Shown here: piece by piece, positions 22,807 to 37,272 of the stretch
Numbering within the stretch: position 1 is the first letter of the stretch
Layout: every line of letters starts with the position of its first letter
Source: Hypomesus transpacificus
Taxonomy: Eukaryota; Chordata; Actinopteri; Osmeriformes; Osmeridae
Direction: 5' to 3'
DNA length: 64,000 nucleotides
Assembly: GCF_021917145.1 (NCBI RefSeq)
Contig: NW_025813698.1
Coordinates: 286,501-350,500, forward strand
Program-made: the position numbers and the translations under genes
The notes under the pieces: model-generated
What the model was told of the DNA's origin: nothing
Databases searched by the model: none
What the model saw: the letters and a program-made list of their open reading frames with translations, nothing else

Positions 22807-24278
22807 ATGGTAAGTAGCCTTACATTTTTGATAGGTTAATTTATATGTTAGGGATACGTTAGGTAAGAAGTTGCTTGTGAGGAATCCTGGTTGCTTGGAC
22901 GTAGCGAAAGTCAGTTTCAGTTTGCCTGCCATGTAGGCTAGCCGCGATAGCTTGCTACAGTAGCTATCCATGCATATGCTAGTATTAGCTCGTTCAACCC
23001 TTGTACATTTAGCTAGCTTGCTAGTTTAAATCTAGCTACCAACCTAGCTACACTTATGCGAGGGCGCACATAGATAGCTAGTCAAACCTTGCTTAGAAGT
23101 TAACTGTCTACCAAAGCATGCTTTGTTGGTTAGCTAGCTCTAACTATAAAATATCTAACATTTTAAGCGAGTTATATGGTTGGCAGGATGGCTAATGGTG
23201 TGATTAATCATTTCAACAGCTACCTCTTTCTTTGCTGAAGACTGCGCAGAACCACCCTATGGTAAAGTTGACTTAAAAGCTGTCTCTGTCTATGCGTGTA
23301 TAGTTGAGTCGTAGAGACAACATGGAGATTCACACCTCTACTAGATCATACATAACAATTTGAGTTTATTAGATTGCAACGATGTGTTAACAAATAGGCC
23401 TTCATCTGATTTGAAAAGGTTAGTTTGGGTCATAGCTGGATTATAACTTGTTCCATTTCCCCTTGTCAGCTGGTGGAACTGAAAAATGGAGAGACGTACA
23501 ACGGACATTTGGTCAGTTGCGACAACTGGATGAACATCAACTTGAGAGAAGTAATCTGCACCTCAAGGGTAAAGTCAAATTTCAGTACTATATTACTCAA
23601 GTCATCCAACCTATAAAAAAAATTATGGACACATTTAAAGGATAGATCCATTAAAAGCCACTTGATGGTGCCAGTTCTGTGTCTAACCCCCACAATACAC
23701 TGTCATGGTTTTAGGATGGAGATAAGTTTTGGAGGATGCCTGAGTGCTATATCAGAGGGAGCACCATCAAGTATCTGCGTATCCCCGACGAGATCATCGA
23801 CATGGTGAAGGAGGAGGTGGTGTCCAAGGGCCGTGGGCGAGGCGGCATGCAGCAGAACAAACAGCAGGGCAAGGGTCGCGGCGGTGGAGCCGGCAGAGGT
23901 AAAACAAATGCACCCCTGTGCTTTTCGGGTTGCGGTTCACTCAGTCTCTGGTATAGGCCCTCATATATATGGCACCTGGGGCTTAAATTCCCCCCAAATA
24001 TGTGTGTGTGTGTGTGTATATTATAATTTTATTTTTTTAAGGAGCAGCACAAGTGGATATGATGTCACAAACCATGATAACCTTGATTAATAAACGATAG
24101 GAATTGGATGATAAAATATGACAGCATTTTCTTGCTTTACAATGTGTTTGTTTATTCTGTCCTGTGTGTAGGATTGTTTGGCGGCCGCGGCAGAGGTATG
24201 CCAGGGGTGGGAAGAGGACAGCAGCAGCCAGACAACAAAAAACCTGGTAAACCTCAGGGTGTTAAGAACCAGCACTGA
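22807..24278 (+). CDS. lsm4: U6 snRNA-associated Sm-like protein LSm4
   Basis: Sm-fold subunit of the LSm1-7 ring (cytoplasmic decapping, P-bodies) and LSm2-8 ring (U6 snRNA 3' end). Five coding exons: 22807-22809 (only the ATG), 23220-23261, 23470-23568, 23715-23898, 24172-24278. Total 435 nt, giving 144 aa (human 139). The Sm1 motif ([20 protein letters not shown]) and Sm2 motif ([11 protein letters not shown]) are intact. The C-terminal third is RG/GQ-rich ([22 protein letters not shown]), known in the family for methylation and P-body assembly. The single-codon first exon is supported because exon 2 carries the conserved [14 protein letters not shown] directly after an acceptor. Confidence 0.97.
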
Positions 24279-24790
24279 GACCCGGAACTGAACAGAGGGA
24301 AAAGGAAAGAAAGGAGGTCTAGAGTTTTGAGAGTAACTCAAATCAATCTAATGAGTTGAGGGTATTTCACACCGGTAGCTTGTCATAGTTGTGTGTGGTT
24401 GACCATACTTTCGTTGTGAACTCTTAAAAATTGTATTTGGGGAGCAACAGTTTGGGGAAAAATGTTTTAATCTTATTTTTGTCTTTTTGTTTTGTCTTCA
24501 GAGCCATTTAGTTTTCAGTTTATGATATAATATTTGTTGACAGTTATCTGTAGTGCACCTAGCAAGTAATTTGAATGTGATCTGTAGTTGCTGATTTATA
24601 TTATGGAACATGTCTACAAGAATCTCTGCAAAAGCTTTCTTTGGCATTTAGTCTCATGTATGTATCCTAGGGTTTTATGTTTGGATTTTATTTTTCATTT
24701 TTTACATCAAGACAATGTTGTAATTTATGTACAAGAGAAGACATGAGAATAAACATTTTTGTTAAAGACTGTATTTGAATAAAATATTTC
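24279..24790 (+). other. lsm4 3' UTR
   Basis: U-rich 3' UTR following the lsm4 stop. Two poly(A) signals, AATAAA at 24748-24753 and 24778-24783, are about 30 bases apart and can give alternative ends. Confidence 0.6.
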
Positions 24791-25006
24791 AAATCAAAAA
24801 TGGTTCCAAAGGGTCGATTCAAGTCTTTACTCGGTATCGTCAGATATAACCCTTTACCCTAATCCAGCCACCTCCAAACTTTCAATCATCTTGTCTGTGT
24901 TTTTTTGCATGCAGCAAAAATCTGCAGTCCAATATGTTGACAGAATTGTGACAGTCACTGAGATTATACCAACTCTGTGCAGTACACTGCAGACATGTTG
25001 AGTTCC

Positions 25007-25450
25007 TATAAAAGCCACAAGGTGTCACCACAGATATACTTCCTGGACTGACAATCCAAGCACTTTTGATATGGAAAGATTTGTAAGTATTTTTTATAAT
25101 AGTTTTAATGCTTAAACTTAAAGCAATGTTGCTTTTTCAAGGAAATGTTTTGCAGCAATCTGTACAGACTCTCATAGACAGTAAACACTTTTATTGCATA
25201 GGTACATAAAAACACATACAGATTCAATCTACACCAACATAACTACCTGCCACAAATTCATAGCACAACAGTGATGGATGTCTCACATGACAGCATGATA
25301 AAAGGAATGATAATGACATGGTTGGATGGTGTCTCCCTACAAAGTAAAATCATATTGGATGAATTGTAACTGTCTGTGTGTACATGATTCTATATCTTTA
25401 TTGTTCCACAGTCTATGTCCTTGAGTCTGAACTACAGCTTTCCTGCTTAG
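25007..25450 (+). other. Candidate TATA-driven small transcript
   Basis: A strong TATA box TATAAAAG at 25007-25014 is followed 57 bases on by ATG at 25071, four codons (MERF), and a consensus donor GTAAGT at 25083. A usable acceptor at 25411 would continue in frame as SMSLSLNYSFPA and stop at 25448-25450, a 16-residue product. The signals are seen directly. That they form a gene is speculative; a noncoding RNA or chance are equally possible. Confidence 0.15.
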
Positions 25451-25769
25451 TTATAGGAGAAATTATTTCAACAGAAAAGCATAAATATCAAGGAGTTTGT
25501 TTCCTAGTGGAAAAAATACAATTTGTTCTGCATCTCAATTCATGGCTCAAGGGGCGTGCTAATCATATCAGCAGTAACTGCTGAGCTGAAATGTTAACTG
25601 TATCAACTGGCTTTGACTGGATAAGGGGGGGGTCATCTCATAACTATTGTCTCCATCTTTGCCACCCACGCATCTTCCTTCACCCCCTTTACACACACAC
25701 ACACACTACCCCCTCGCACCCAATCACAGCCTCTCTCCCTCCCTACAACGCTCACCTGCGTCACTGCAT

Positions 25770-25945
25770 GTCAGTGTTGCCGTGGCAACTGATGGCCAAT
25801 GCCCTGCCTCCCTTCTACCCGGCGACGGCGATAACAGTTCCTGCTGATGCAGGCAGGCTTTTGGACGTCATCACTTCCCTTAGGAAACAGGGCTATTTTT
25901 ACTGCGGGGCACCAATATACCAGCCTCTCCATATATTTATGGGAA
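25770..25945. promoter_or_regulatory. Putative cis-regulatory module: X-box, CCAAT, CRE-like, CArG-like sites
   Basis: Within 170 bases lie a perfect RFX X-box palindrome GTTGCCGTGGCAAC (25776-25789), GGCCAAT (NF-Y type, 25794-25800), GACGTCATC (CRE-like, about 25864), GCTATTTTTA (MEF2-like, about 25891) and CCATATATTTATGG (A/T-rich CArG/MEF2-like palindrome, 25929-25942). It stands in otherwise plain intergenic DNA 4 kb upstream of jund. Sites are observed; an enhancer role is inferred. Confidence 0.4.
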
Positions 25946-27512
25946 CCATATTTAATGCTGTCTGCCAGGAAATATTTGATACCCTTTCTCTTTCTTTATT
26001 CTTTACCCTTTCTCCTTTATTCTAAACAACCCATTCCTCTTGTCCCTTTTTCATTTCTGTCAAAAAAGATCTTCTGTTGATTTGGAGGAATGCCTGTGTT
26101 TGTGTACAGCCAATTGTAAAGGGGTTAAAGGACCATCCAAATCTGTAATGTGATGCAACATAAAGCTACACCTGTTACAGCATATATCTATTGAGCAACA
26201 GACTGACTCTCTACAGAGACTAATGTCATTTAACCTAACCTTGTCACTGAAGGCTCGGATGTTATGTTTTGTCTTGTTAATCTCAGCAGGGTGACCTAAT
26301 TAGAGACAGCAGCGGCCTACAGCTTGTTCCCAGTTTGGGTCTCCTGGACAGGGGACATCTGTCTAAATCCAGTCCTTTTCCTGTCCCCTCTAGAGACTGT
26401 CAGCTCTGAATCGCTTTTGCTTGATTGCACTTCACAGAACCTTTCCAAATGTCTCGTTGATGTTTGTGTGGCTATAGAATACACCATATCTGACATTTCT
26501 TTTCACAAACTGGCACAGTATCATTATGAGTAGAGCTTGTACTGTTTTTGCCACAGGAGTCAGGTCAATGTTGTTGAATAAACCACAACATTCCCTCCAA
26601 ACTTAGTTTATTGCAATCATTAGAGGCTTGTTTCATTGTTTTATCACTGGCTTTTTTTTCAGCGTTAATACAAGACGCATTGCCTTCAAACTCGCCTTCA
26701 AAACACGATGGCTGTGTTTTTGCCTAAAAACAGCACAAATCGGAAATACAGTATGTTCTCAAGATTCACACTTGTAGCAAGTAACTGGTTTCAACATACG
26801 TGGGTGTCATGATTTGTGATATTGTGGTGCATTTCTTCCACAGTCCTTTTTTTCCTTAAATCCCTCATTTGCATTTCCTTTTTTCCATTTTAGAGCCACT
26901 GATCGAGAGAGGAGTGGGCAACATCTAAAAGCCTGGAGTTCAGTATGTCCAAAAGGATCAATCATACTATAATCCATGTCCAGTCTTATTTAACAATACT
27001 GTTCAGAGATGCATCTTCTCATCAGAATCACTACCAATACTCCAAACCACTGTGTCGGCTCAGGTGCAGTTTGTGGCTTGCGTGTGTGAGCGTGTGTGGG
27101 CGAGAAGCATGTGACGCGTAGAACAATGTCAAACGATCTTGTCTTACCATGCAACTATTGTCACCTTCATATGCGAACACACGCACACTTACACACAGGG
27201 ATTCCCCCCTTATCTGTGAGTGTGGAACCATACCTACACTGCTGAAACTACGTCACCCCAGGAACAGAGGTGGTTGAAACTGCAGGCCTCCTCCAGTCCC
27301 TCTCCCTGATAGAGGAAATCAGGCCTACGGGGCGCACAGAAAACACACTCGTACCCACGTGGGACTGCAAGTGGCAGCTCCTTAAGACAAAGCAGACTAA
27401 GAGAAAGAGACATTGTCCTAATTCCGGTCAGGAAACCTCGTCCTTGTCCTTGCTACTACCGTTTCAGTCGGAAACAATACACAGCTAGAGAGATCACCTG
27501 CCTGTTAACCTG

Positions 27513-27697
27513 TTTTACATTTAGTCATTTAGCAGACCCTGAGTGACTTACAGTTAGTACAGCGACATTCCCCCCGAAGCAAGTAGGGTGAAGTGCCTTC
27601 CCCAAGGACACAATGTCATTTTGCAAGGCCGGGAATCAAACCAGCGACCTTCTGTTTACTAACCCGATTCTCTAACCGCTCAGTCGCCTGACTCCTG
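27513..27697 (-). mobile_element. tRNA-derived SINE, copy 2
   Basis: Same family as copy 1, about 185 bp, reversed relative to the plus strand. It shows the TTTAGTCATTTAGCAGA tail complement, the CAAGTAGGGTGAAGTGCCTT block and the tRNA-like head ending CTAACCGCTCAGTCGCCTGA. It carries an internal shortening near the tail. Confidence 0.7.
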
Positions 27698-29560
27698 TAT
27701 TACCTTAAGCAACCTCCAAACCTTTCCCAGTGCAGGTCATAAATCACTTGACATGGTGCGAGTATGCTGTCTCTCGCTGGCATGTTGCTCAACACCAACA
27801 CTCATCTGTTACCCGGGCCCTGACATGGCTGGGATCCCAGGGTGCATTAGGGATACCAAGCATTTCTGATTTGTCATTACTCTGTGCCTTGACTTGCAGC
27901 ACTGGAATGTGGACCTTTATTCTGTGGCTTGTTATTAATGTGTTGCTTAAACAGCCCAACTGTGTTTTGTTAAGTTAAGACTCATTTCAATGAACCTACT
28001 CCATCACTCCTATTAAAGGCAAATACATTGTCTTTTAAGCCATATTCTAAATTGGCAATAATCTTTTTCACTATTACATTTGTGACAAAATTGTATTCAG
28101 TTAGAACATGTCTTCTTGGAATGAGGCCCACATTATATGCATCATCCACCTTCGTAATACTTGGCTACTAATGGAATTACTGTACACTGAAAAGGGATTA
28201 TAAAATATGTGAGCATTCAAATATTCATAAATGTGTGCATGATTTGACAATTTTAAGAAACCCTTGATATATATCATTATTTACTCAAAATTGTGGACAA
28301 AAATGTTGCAATACCTTTTAAGCATAGTTTTGAAACATGTGTGGCACTGCACTGACATGGAGCTGTTATATCAAATCTTTTTTTCCTCCTACAGCTTTCA
28401 TTTTGTCACTGGACCACCCCCACACTCTCTTGTTGGAAATTCAGCATTTCTTACAGAAATATCAACCCCCTCCCTTTTATGTCCCTAACTTCCGCCACTG
28501 TGAAATCTGTCGCTGCTCTGACATCACAGGCAGACGTGGTCCCCCACGATGCTTTGCAGACCCAGTGTGGTGCCAATCTGTGATGCACACGCCCCCTCTG
28601 TGTAACCCTTAATCTGCCAGAGCAAGGTTGACATCAGGAGAACTGGATTTGGGCTCAGATTCAGCAATGTATATTGAGCTATAGGCTGAATTTCAACAGT
28701 GAGGTTTCTTCCACATGGTCATTTTTGAGAAAAAAGATTTCTACACATTTAGTAGTAAAAATGTATTTGCAGAATGGTGAATATCGTGGAATAAGGTGAG
28801 ATAAAGATTATGAGTAACTTGCCTTTTGAGCAATAGACAGCACCACTGCAGACTGATTTTAATGTGGACTGACATTATATTATTTCCTGGGGTAAATTAG
28901 GATTATTTGAGGGTCCCTTGATTAATTAAAAAAATTAATAATAGTAATTAAAGGCCTATTGATAAATGGTTGCCATACGTTTGGAATATTTGGTTAAAAA
29001 GTAAGTCTGGTCCAGAATGATCTGTAAACATAACAGGGGAACTAGCAGGAGCATTGGAAATTGGGTGTTTGTGTGTCAGAAGGCATGACCTGCTAAGGAG
29101 ATAGTTGATATCTTGTCAACTTCAATTTCATAAATTGCTACTGCACCTTTATGAACCAAAGTACAACACAAGCAATGAGTGTGAAGAGAGGTTCAGTAAG
29201 GGTTAGCACAAACAGTGGAGTCTGAATGTTCTTGTACAGTAACAGATAGTTACAGTTACAATAACTTACTGTTCTTTGGCCTTTTGAGGTATCTATACTG
29301 CATTGCTTTCTGTAGTTTTTATGGTCCAAGGATAAAATACTCATACTTAATCTCTATTGTTTGTGCATAACATTTCATCAGAAATATCTTTAAAGCAAGA
29401 CTTTCAAGTCCTGTGACTTTAGCGGAATGCCTTGCATATAGAGACAGGTATAACAAAGAGCAAACATTGTACTAGGCAGGGTAAGTTACTTGCTTTACTT
29501 TACATAAGAAAAACTAATAGAACAGGGAAGAAAACAACTTCACCCACCCCCACCCGCTTC

Positions 29561-30033
29561 TATCCAAGGATTTCTATGACATCAAACCACAATGCACCGC
29601 ACTGTTTGCAGTTTATACGCCCTCTCCATGGCAATACGGTTAGTACGTCCCTTTATTCAAATAAAAAATGGGAAAACGTCATTTCCATCCAATCTACACG
29701 CTCTGAAGTGACATAATGGAATGTAGGAGGATAGAAAAGGTAGGGGCAGCATGCATACGCGCGCATAGAAACTTCGACTGTTGGTCTGAAACGAGACTAT
29801 CGATTGTTGACGATAAACAATCGCTATATTTTAAGATAGTAAATGAGAAGGGGCGTTCCAAACGTTTGCAACAGCTATTTGAAGAGTGCGGATTGAAACC
29901 GAAAAACATTTTGCCTCCAGTTATGACATTTACGCATCGTTTCCTCTTTTGAGAGGTTATGGACACTTCGATACCAACACTGAAGACGGTGTTTTGAACA
30001 ATTTCCTCCAATTAAATAGGCTACCTTTGAGCA
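29561..30033 (+). promoter_or_regulatory. jund promoter and 5' leader with upstream ORF
   Basis: TGACATCA at 29577-29584 is identical to the core of the AP-1/ATF site known from the mammalian c-jun promoter. ACGTCA occurs at 29676-29681 and TGACATAA near 29709, so AP-1/CRE-type autoregulation is plausible. The leader carries an upstream ORF, ATG 29959 to TGA 29995-29997 (12 codons), ending 36 bases before the jund start. Confidence 0.45.
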
Positions 30034-30849
30034 ATGATGAAGAAGGATATTAATTTAAACTTGGCAGATGCCACGAACTTGAAGCCTCATCTACGCGACG
30101 CCGAGAGCATTCTTAACTCTCCGGACCTTGGACTACTGAAACTAGCTTCCCCTGAGCTCGAGAGACTTATCATCCAGTCCAACGGAATGGTCACGACAAC
30201 ACCGACTTCTCAGTTCTTATATCCTAAGTCGGTAAGCGACGAGCAGGAGTTTGCAGAGGGATTTGTAAAAGCACTCGAAGACTTACATAAACAGAATCAG
30301 CTGAACGGAGTGACATGCCCTCAAACTAACAGTCTGGATATGAGCACAAATGTTGCCCCTGTCTCCATCCATCCGGACCTTCCTGTATATACGAACCTCA
30401 ACAGTTATGGCAGTGGTCCTTTGGGCACCACTGTCAACTACTCCACGGATACGGTTCCATTCCCACCCCCTCCGACGCATCATCTCGGTGGGACTCAGCA
30501 ACAAGAGCAATCCCGTCTGCAGCCCCTAAAGGATGAGCCGCAAACTGTACCCGACGTCCAAAGCTTCGGCGACAGTCCACCACTGTCACCAATAGATATG
30601 GACACACAGGAGCGCATCAAGGCCGAGAGGAAAAAGCTGCGGAATAGAATAGCTGCTTCCAAGTGCAGAAAAAGGAAGCTGGAGAGAATTTCAAGGCTCG
30701 AGGACAAAGTTAAGACATTAAAAACTCAAAATACTGACCTGGCTTCCACGGCAAGTGTCTTAAGAGAACAGGTGGCCCAGCTAAAACAGAAGGTTTTAAC
30801 CCATGTAAACAGCGGGTGCCAGTTGTTGCCACAAGTCCAAGTGTACTAA
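30034..30849 (+). CDS. jund: Transcription factor JunD (short-form start)
   Basis: bZIP subunit of AP-1, nuclear. Intronless ORF of 271 aa, as usual for jun genes. It starts [10 protein letters not shown], matching the internal start of mammalian JunD, then a delta/JNK-docking-like segment ([13 protein letters not shown]). The transactivation segment [19 protein letters not shown] has Ser29 and Ser39 at the positions of the c-Jun Ser63/Ser73 JNK sites, followed by TTTPT. A Pro-rich middle leads to [11 protein letters not shown] and [10 protein letters not shown]. The basic region/zipper spans residues 191-255 ([13 protein letters not shown] then leucine heptads), and the end is [15 protein letters not shown]. 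JunD rather than c-Jun or JunB is favoured by [14 protein letters not shown], and location next to lsm4/pgpep1. The 43 residues that precede MMKKD in human JunD are not found upstream in frame. Confidence 0.93.
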   Translation: MMKKDINLNLADATNLKPHLRDAESILNSPDLGLLKLASPELERLIIQSNGMVTTTPTSQFLYPKSVSDEQEFAEGFVKALEDLHKQNQLNGVTCPQTNSLDMSTNVAPVSIHPDLPVYTNLNSYGSGPLGTTVNYSTDTVPFPPPPTHHLGGTQQQEQSRLQPLKDEPQTVPDVQSFGDSPPLSPIDMDTQERIKAERKKLRNRIAASKCRKRKLERISRLEDKVKTLKTQNTDLASTASVLREQVAQLKQKVLTHVNSGCQLLPQVQVY

Positions 30850-31325
30850 TTGGAACATAAGACAATAGTTGACCAGCATATAAGCTTAATGAACATTTCT
30901 TATATTAGCTCTTGATATGCAGTCAAACCTACTGCAAATCACTTTGCCGATGTAAATTATTTTATGTTTACAGACTGTCTAGTGTACATTGACAGTACCC
31001 AGACTGGACCCAACCAGTTAAAATTGTAATAATGTATCATAGCCTAATACTGAACATTCATGTATTTGCATGCTGACAAACTCGAATGTTACCTAAAAGG
31101 GTGTCATTGGGCGCACATCATAAATGTTTTAAGCTGTTTACAAGTACTTATAAATACTGTATATTTTATATTCAATGCTACACAGTGTCTTATGTCATGT
31201 GTTTTTATATAGGTATGTTGATTATAAGCTATGTCACATTTTGTTGCACCACATGTCTTTTCACCATTCGACATTTTGACTTGATCTGTCGTTATTGTCG
31301 AATAAACTTATTTGCTCAGTAATAT
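30850..31325 (+). other. jund 3' UTR
   Basis: AT-rich sequence after the jund stop, ending at poly(A) signal AATAAA 31301-31306. ATTTA-like elements are frequent, typical of unstable jun-family mRNAs. Confidence 0.5.
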
Positions 31326-34300
31326 AAAGCACTACTTCTGTCTCATGGTTTGGTCAGTTTAAAGTAAAATATATATTTGGGATTTATATGCTCTATTTAC
31401 AGTTTTGCCTGGACTGGCTATATTTATGGGCGTGGAAATAATTAAGGTTGCTTTACGGACATTTGTGAGGTCCAGCAAAAAAAAAGAGAAAAACAGATAG
31501 GCTAGTTCATCTATAAAGTATATTTAATCTATCAAACATCACAATGGCGATTCTTCTTGAATTATATGAGATTCCAGCCCAGGCAGAATGTATGGAGACA
31601 ACGTGAATCTGTTTGGTAACAGCATTATGCAATGCGAAGACATTCGTACTGTGCAATGCAGAATGGATCCATCCCGGATGTTTGGAGAACGTCTTTCTTT
31701 ATTATAACAGTTTAGAGGATTGTGCCACCTGCTGGCCTAATTTCAAATTGTGGAATTCACAGGTAGTCATTTGGTGAAGTGGTTCTCATTTTCTAAAGAT
31801 GTTCTTTCTCTCACTGATCCTGGTTGCAATATACTTTTGAATAGAGTTGGTGTTCCATGGTCATTAAGTCAATAATCATCAAGTGTTGGTACCTGCTGTA
31901 TCTTATTACGACTTGACCGACAGCAGGCAGCAGTAATGGGGCAAACTGCTATCTTGTAACAGCACAAACTTTTATTTTTGTCATTTTATTTATTTCCACA
32001 ACAATGTACAGCAGATTTTGGTAATGTTCACGATTTGACAATTTGACACCATTTTATTCCCATATTGTTCTTACATAAATTACTGCATAATAGCTGCTTT
32101 AATCCCACAATAGAAAACCAAAATAAAAATAAACTAAGTCAACATTACTTTGTAGAACAGTATTTGGTGGATACAAAGTAAATAAAAAATAATAAATGAA
32201 AAAAAACAACACTTTGGACCTCAATCAATTTCTTCATAACAGCACAACCTTTAAAGAACCTTTGCTGGTCAATGCACGTTAAAATAAATAAGTTATTTAA
32301 ATACACCAGCTCAATAAATCCCACACTCAAAACGAACACTGTACTTTGTATCTGTACCAAATTCCATCAATATTTGCACCACAAATGCAGCCTGCTAACT
32401 AATCCAAGTTTATAAATTTGAGATTAGAAAAGACCTCAGATAAAATGTCAGTAATTTGAGTCCACGAATTGACATCTATAACAGTTCTGTTTCATATAAG
32501 ATTAGTGATGAAAGCTAAAATAACCACTTCTGTATGGGCTCTTTCTCTCTACTCTTAGAGCTTTGGGGACGTTGTTAAACACTACATAGAAATAGCAGCA
32601 ATTACAAACCAATCCAACCCATTTATTCCATAACCTGAGGTACAAAAATCTTCAAAAAGTCAATCGATCGTCACCAACATCGTTTTCTGCAAAACTCATA
32701 CAAGAAAAAAAAAATCCACCCAATGTCCTGTTCCTTTAACATTTAAAACAAGCATACAAATTGATTAGATACAAATTGTGTGTGTTAGTAGCTGTTTCAC
32801 TGTCAGACACCTCTAAGCTTAAAATGTGTTTTGCTTGTACTGTGTATTGCTTCGTAGTAAAGTGACACCATTCATATCATTCACAAGCAAGTTTAGAACA
32901 AATGCAGATAAAATGCGGCTTTGAGTTCAGATCTTTTTTTTTTTTCCTTCTTTTTTTTTTGCAAGCCTGGAGTCAATACAACACAATCCACACATGAAAC
33001 ATATGACATATTTACAGTTTACTTTGTAGAAAGGAAGACAGCATAGGAAAGGTGGAGAACAGTTCACGGTGGGAGCAATCTCTGGGTTCTACTGGGAGAC
33101 TTAAATATTAAAATAAAAGTCACAAATGTTTCTAATGTATGCAGTGTTCAACTAATTATATTATCTATAGATAATCATTGTTACACTAGTGTGTACTGTA
33201 ATTACCATATTAAGTTACCAACTTAAGTGAAATCCTTTTGTTCCTGGCCCACCTAAAAAAGCTGTCAACTGTATTATGAGTTGTAAACTAACTGTTAACT
33301 AAATGGTTTTTATCTTTCCAGAAGGGTTTCAATTTCATCACACTAAACTGCAAATTGTCTCAAACACACTCTCACAACAGAATCACAAACACATACTTGG
33401 ATAAGCTTTGTCTTTGCTGCTAGAACAAAACGACCAAACAAAAAAAATGTTACTAAAGGTGCATAATTTATGTGCCTTTTTAATAGTTGTATCTGATTTG
33501 GAATAGGTATTATATATAACTTTACAGTATGTGAAAGTTAAAATAATATGATTCTTCTAAAGCACTATGTTTGACAACCTTAAGCTATTTCAAGTGGAGT
33601 ATTGCCTCTCTATTGAACATGAACTGCATGTATTCATTTTCTCAAAACAGAACAATTAAAATGTATGTAAAGAGTGTTTTGCTCGATGCTTAGGTGCTGC
33701 AGTTCGGCTCTTGTCGGGTCAGCCTCCTTCACGCAAAATATTTTTTATTGGAACAGCTGCTTCAATGGACCCACGATGAGGTCACATTGACCACAGGAAA
33801 CAGTCCAGTGTTAGAGCATGACATAAATGATTGAAAACCTTATCCACAGAAAATCTACGACATTGACCTTTTATATTTGATACTGTGTATCTTTTTATCT
33901 TTATATACTTTTAAATCCATTTCAAGAAATGTATACCTGTTATATGTCATATATTGCACATTATTTACATACACATTTAAAACAAAAAAATAATTAAGTG
34001 GCTCTCATGTTCTTTTTAAATCTGTCTATATATTGTTCATATTTCTTTTCAGTATTTTTTTTTTTACATAAGTAAAAAAAAAACTAAAAAACTAGTAAAG
34101 TAAATAAAGTAGAATATCAGTGTAGAAAACATGGAGAAAAGAAATCAAAGGCAGAATGGACAAAGAATAAAAGACTGGATACAAGATTGAAGCATGGTGT
34201 CAGCCAATATATTGACTGAAATAATTTAAATACATTTTCGGTGACATTTCACACTGAAGGAATGCCAGTACAGACACCAAATGAGACATGATAGATCAAA

Positions 34301-34656
34301 ATGTTGTATATTCTAACAGTATCAGTCCTATGTATGACTACACATACTTTGATAGGGCATTCCCAGTCCCTAACAAAGGCGGATACTGTAAAATTGCAGT
34401 TAGGCTGACAGAAAGCAAGGTTAACATCTATCATAACGGAATCTGGAAATTGGAGACCCTCATATCCATCTTTTAGGACCACATTGAGGAATAGAGAGAA
34501 GGACTGGAGGATACAAGATGACTATGGGACAGAACTCAAGAGTGACCATCACCTACTCACCCATACTGGATGACGTGTTGGTGGAGTTGGGGAGGTGCTG
34601 GGGGGTGGAGGGTGCGTGTGGGGACCTGAGGGTCGGGGTTCAGAGGTCAGTCAGGT
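31326..34656 (-). other. AT-rich interval, probably mostly rab3a 3' UTR
   Basis: No coding exon recognised. Minus-strand AATAAA candidates occur near 31973-31995 and several A/T homopolymers lie at 32704-32713, 32936-32960 and 34060-34085. The rab3a 3' UTR begins at 34656; how far it extends cannot be decided without transcripts. Confidence 0.35.

Positions 34657-37272
<2,616 letters not shown>

Larger units (their letters stand above)
24791..29560. other. Intergenic region lsm4-jund
   Basis: No conserved protein exon is recognised on either strand. It contains the candidate transcript near 25.0 kb, the site cluster near 25.8 kb, a short CA run near 25690, one SINE (27513-27697), and otherwise AT-rich single-copy-looking sequence. 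Confidence 0.5.

Noticed and set aside
25591-26025. 144-codon plus-strand open frame near the factor-site cluster
   Set aside because: Composition follows CA and C/T-rich simple sequence, no family resemblance, no convincing start context. The noncoding sites are the more notable feature.
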